Positions 61,501 to 64,000 of a stretch of DNA of 64,000 nucleotides are shown here, piece after piece. The notes beneath the pieces were generated by a model. That model was not told where the DNA came from and made no database searches. It saw only the letters and a program-made list of their open reading frames with translations. Both the position numbers and the translations under genes were made by a program. Numbering within the stretch: the first letter of the stretch is position 1; each line of letters starts with the position of its first letter. Origin of the DNA: Brachionus manjavacas (lineage: Eukaryota; Rotifera; Eurotatoria; Ploima; Brachionidae); contig JAHQIY010000005.1 of assembly GCA_019054805.1 (NCBI GenBank), positions 1,905,501 through 1,969,500 of the forward strand, in the 5' to 3' direction.

Positions 61501-62533
61501 AAAATTACAAAAAGCTGAATATGCCCAGGAAAAAAAACTTTTGAAAATTAAATCTCAAACTAATAAGAATGAAATCAAACACGACAATAACTCTCAGAGA
61601 GAAGCTGATGAAGAAAATTCAAATGAACATCTCCAGGATGAAAATAAAATTGAATCTAGTCGATCAATAAAACAAACTTTTAATCCGATAGCAGTAAAAA
61701 TGGACCAAAGAGCCAAACAGAGAGAAAAGTTGAAAAAGGAAAGGGAAGAAAAAAAGAAGCAATTTGAAAGAGAGAAACTAGAACTAATTAAAGCTCAAGA
61801 GGAGGAGAGAATAAAAATTGAGGAGGAAGAAAAACGAAAAAAAATGGAAGAACTTAAAGAAAAAAAGAAACTTCAAAAAATACAAGAAGAAAAGAAAAAT
61901 TTAGAGCTGCTAAAAGACAAAGAATTAAATCAAAAAGCAGACGAGTTTTACAGGTATTTAAAAAAAATTTGTTTGATCTTAAGTATGAATTTTATTTCTT
62001 TCTAAAGAAAACATTTGTTGAGATTTTATGGTTTAAATGGATTAAAAAAATTAATTGAGCAAAGGAATAGAAAAATAGCTTTAGCAAATGGTCACTATGG
62101 TAAGAAAATAATTAAGCTGGTCTTTTCAAATTGGAATATTTCGATTAGAGGAGAGCTAATTGTGAAGAAAAATAAAGCCGATCAGCTTTATCACAAAATA
62201 TTGTTAAAAAATGTATTTTTCAATGGTTTAAAGCAATTCAAGCAGTCATTATTGATTGGAAATGCAAAGGCTATTAGGTTTTATAATTACAGTATCAAGT
62301 TAAAATTGTTTCAAAATTGGCAAGTTTATGTAACCACCGAGAGAGAAAAATCGCAGTGCTACGAAATTATGATAGCTGAGCATAATTCTTTTAGAATTAG
62401 AAAGAAATATTTTAAAATGTTAAAAGAATATCCGGATGAGATAAAAAAATTTAGAGCTCGTCAAAAAAGGCTAGACCAATTGAGAAATAAAGTCAAAGAA
62501 ATGATACCTGATTATCAAGTCTCTGATCAATAG
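58502..62533 (+). CDS. CCDC191-like coiled-coil protein with Sfi1-like repeats
   Basis: Eight exons give 919 residues: 58502-58607, 58654-58821, 58874-59435, 59486-59752, 60717-60854, 60913-61346, 61395-61953 and 62008-62533. Human CCDC191, the likely orthologue, is of similar size. Long charged coiled coils dominate (for example about 59200-59435 and 61700-61950). Between them lie aromatic-W repeats like the centrin-binding repeats of Sfi1: FSTWYGMI, FNGWKKLV, YFNCWKKYI, VFSNWNIS and LFQNWQVYV. The C-terminal HLLRFYGLNGLKKLIEQRN resembles the conserved end of CCDC191. A role at centrosomes or cilia is inferred from the repeats only. The intron 59753-60716 (964 bases) is unusually long and could hide a further exon, although direct joining keeps the frame. 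No splice acceptor lies before this ATG. Confidence 0.82.
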
Positions 62534-63282
62534 GCTATTTAATTAATTTTCATAAAAAAAAATTAAAATTTTTTTTCCTTTTTTCTTTTTATTAAGCTTT
62601 AAAATTGATCTAATTGATAACTTTTTTTAAATAATTACAAAATGCTGATTATCAAAACTCAATTTTAATTTTTATAATTTAATTAAAAAAATTATTTTTT
62701 AACAAAATTCAATTTTTAACCAGTTGACAGACTTTTATTGGATTTTATAAAAACAATTTTTGATTTTATCAATTACCATTTTTAGGCATTGCTGGTTGTT
62801 AGGTAAATTAGGAAAATTGGAAGTAACAAAACTTTCTTTCTTTAAATTAAAACTATTAAAGTAAAAAAAAAATCCTGATAAAAAACTGATTATTTTTTTA
62901 TTATTTGTTTTCAATGAAAATTTAAGCCTAAAAATAAAAAAGATTTTTAGAAAAAATTCAAGATTGAACAATTTATCCAGTAAAATATCCAAAAATATCC
63001 CTAATAATAATTTAATTTATCAAAATTATACAAGAAAGTTAAATATTCATGTAATTAATTTATTTTATTTATTTATTTTATTGAAGAGGCCTCATTGGAC
63101 CACAAAAAAACAGAGTGCTCGCAAACACCCTGGGCTTAATAAAGTTTGATTAAATACATTAAAATATATGAAAAAATTATAGTACAAAAAAAAAAAAAAA
63201 AAAACATAACTTTGATTTAAAAAATAATATAGTCTTATTTAAATATCTAAGTGAAATTAAAAGTTTTAAGATAATTTATTGT
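62534..63282. other. Intergenic AT-rich DNA
   Basis: No gene recognised. A poly(A) run of about 20 bases at 63185-63204 lies near the LINE end. Confidence 0.5.
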
Positions 63283-64000
63283 ACTAGGCATCCACATTTC
63301 CAATTCTCAGGATATCTTTCAACTCCTTCGTTCGTTCGATTGAATTAATAATATCTACTTCACTCGTATTACCATCAATGAGCTACATCTGAATTCAGCA
63401 TTCTCTGCCTCGTTCTTATTCAACTCTCTTTCCACTTGTAAATCCAACGAGTCCAATGATGTTCCGCTCTTCACTTTAAGTAACGATTCTATCTCTTCAA
63501 TAAACGAATCTTTATATTTATTGACCTGTAGTTCCTTTAGTAGGGCATCCGTATAGGTATTTAGTCTCAGCCTTTGGTAGAACTTTAACTTCTGTCTCTT
63601 CATATATTCTAGTGATGTTTCAAGACCAAGCGATGCTAATAACTCAGTGGTTTTAGATGAAGCATAACATTTTTTTGATTATATTTCCATCCGTTGCACT
63701 AACCAAGTTTATTTGTTCTCCATTTAAGTTGATATTTTCTAATCCGTAGAACAAGATGGATCTTATGAACATAGAATGAAGTCTTGCTTTCACCTGAGGA
63801 GATACCACTTCATTCAATAGCCCTTCACTTGTCAACTTAGCCAATGCTGCATGGCTAACAATGCTTCTTTTGCCAACATGCACCTTAGCTGTTCCATTCA
63901 TACTTATTTCAGAGCCCAAATATTTTATTTGAGTTGTGTTTTCAATTTTGTTGCCAAAAATATCAAAGACCAGGTTGCTTTTGTCCGTGCTCATCATGAA
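63283..64000 (-). mobile_element. LINE reverse-transcriptase C-terminal part, running off the right edge
   Basis: On the minus strand from the window edge, one frame reads MSTDKSNLVFDIFGNKIENT, QIKYLGSEISMNGTAKVHVG, LLNEVVSPQVKARLHSMFIR and SILFYGLENI, the thumb and after-polymerase region of a non-LTR element. A one-base shift at a seven-A run (about 63668-63674) continues it as CYASSKTTELLASLGLETSL and YMKRQKLKFYQRLRLNTY. Another shift near 63385 leads to VDIINSIERTKELKDILRIG and the stop at about 63284-63286. It resembles the 7-kb LINE in order of motifs. The 5' part lies outside the window. Confidence 0.85.

Noticed and set aside
1..64000. CRISPR arrays, bacterial operons or origins
   Set aside because: No regularly spaced repeats. 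Spliced animal genes throughout make a prokaryotic source implausible.

Overview
The window looks like nuclear DNA of a small invertebrate animal. It is very AT-rich, its genes are animal genes, and most introns are only 39-59 bases long with GT...AG ends. Abundant AT-tailed LINE and SINE remnants and several near-ATG splice acceptors add to the picture. A monogonont rotifer such as Brachionus is my best guess from general knowledge; nothing in the sequence proves it. All gene models were spliced by eye from reading frame, splice signals and recalled protein families.

Layout. 1-4.2 kb: no gene recognised. 4.3-6.2 kb: a GLUT-type sugar transporter (+) with an extra coiled coil in its first outer loop. 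7.0-15.5 kb: an accessory zone. It holds a decayed LINE, a 1.37-kb inverted duplication carrying a small PX-domain gene on each arm, a tRNA-derived SINE in the spacer, an internally deleted pogo-like transposon, and a broken alpha/beta-hydrolase gene split by a second SINE. 16.4-17.1 kb: TMED2 (-). 21.7-23.2 kb: a spalt-like zinc-finger gene (+), converging on TXNDC17 (-) at 23.5-24.0 kb. 26.8-31.2 kb: two LINE tails and a full SINE. 34.0-35.6 kb: a membrane-anchored purple-acid-phosphatase homologue without its metal ligands. 37.6-50.6 kb: a PP2A B56 regulatory-subunit gene with long introns and one strikingly GC-rich core exon; its introns hold a 109-bp-TIR element and a piggyBac-like end. 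52.3-55.5 kb: GCSH and PTCD3 head to tail, both mitochondrial. 58.5-62.5 kb: a CCDC191-like coiled-coil gene. 63.3-64.0 kb: a LINE running off the right edge.

The genes are mostly unrelated housekeeping functions: sugar uptake, early-secretory cargo traffic, redox, PP2A targeting, glycine cleavage, mitochondrial translation and probably a centrosomal or ciliary scaffold. The only functional pairing is GCSH-PTCD3, which may be one transcription unit resolved by spliced-leader trans-splicing. The most unusual items are the GLUT loop insertion, the dead phosphatase, the PX palindrome, the GC-rich B56 exon, and the young inverted-repeat element packed with GTGAAC motifs.
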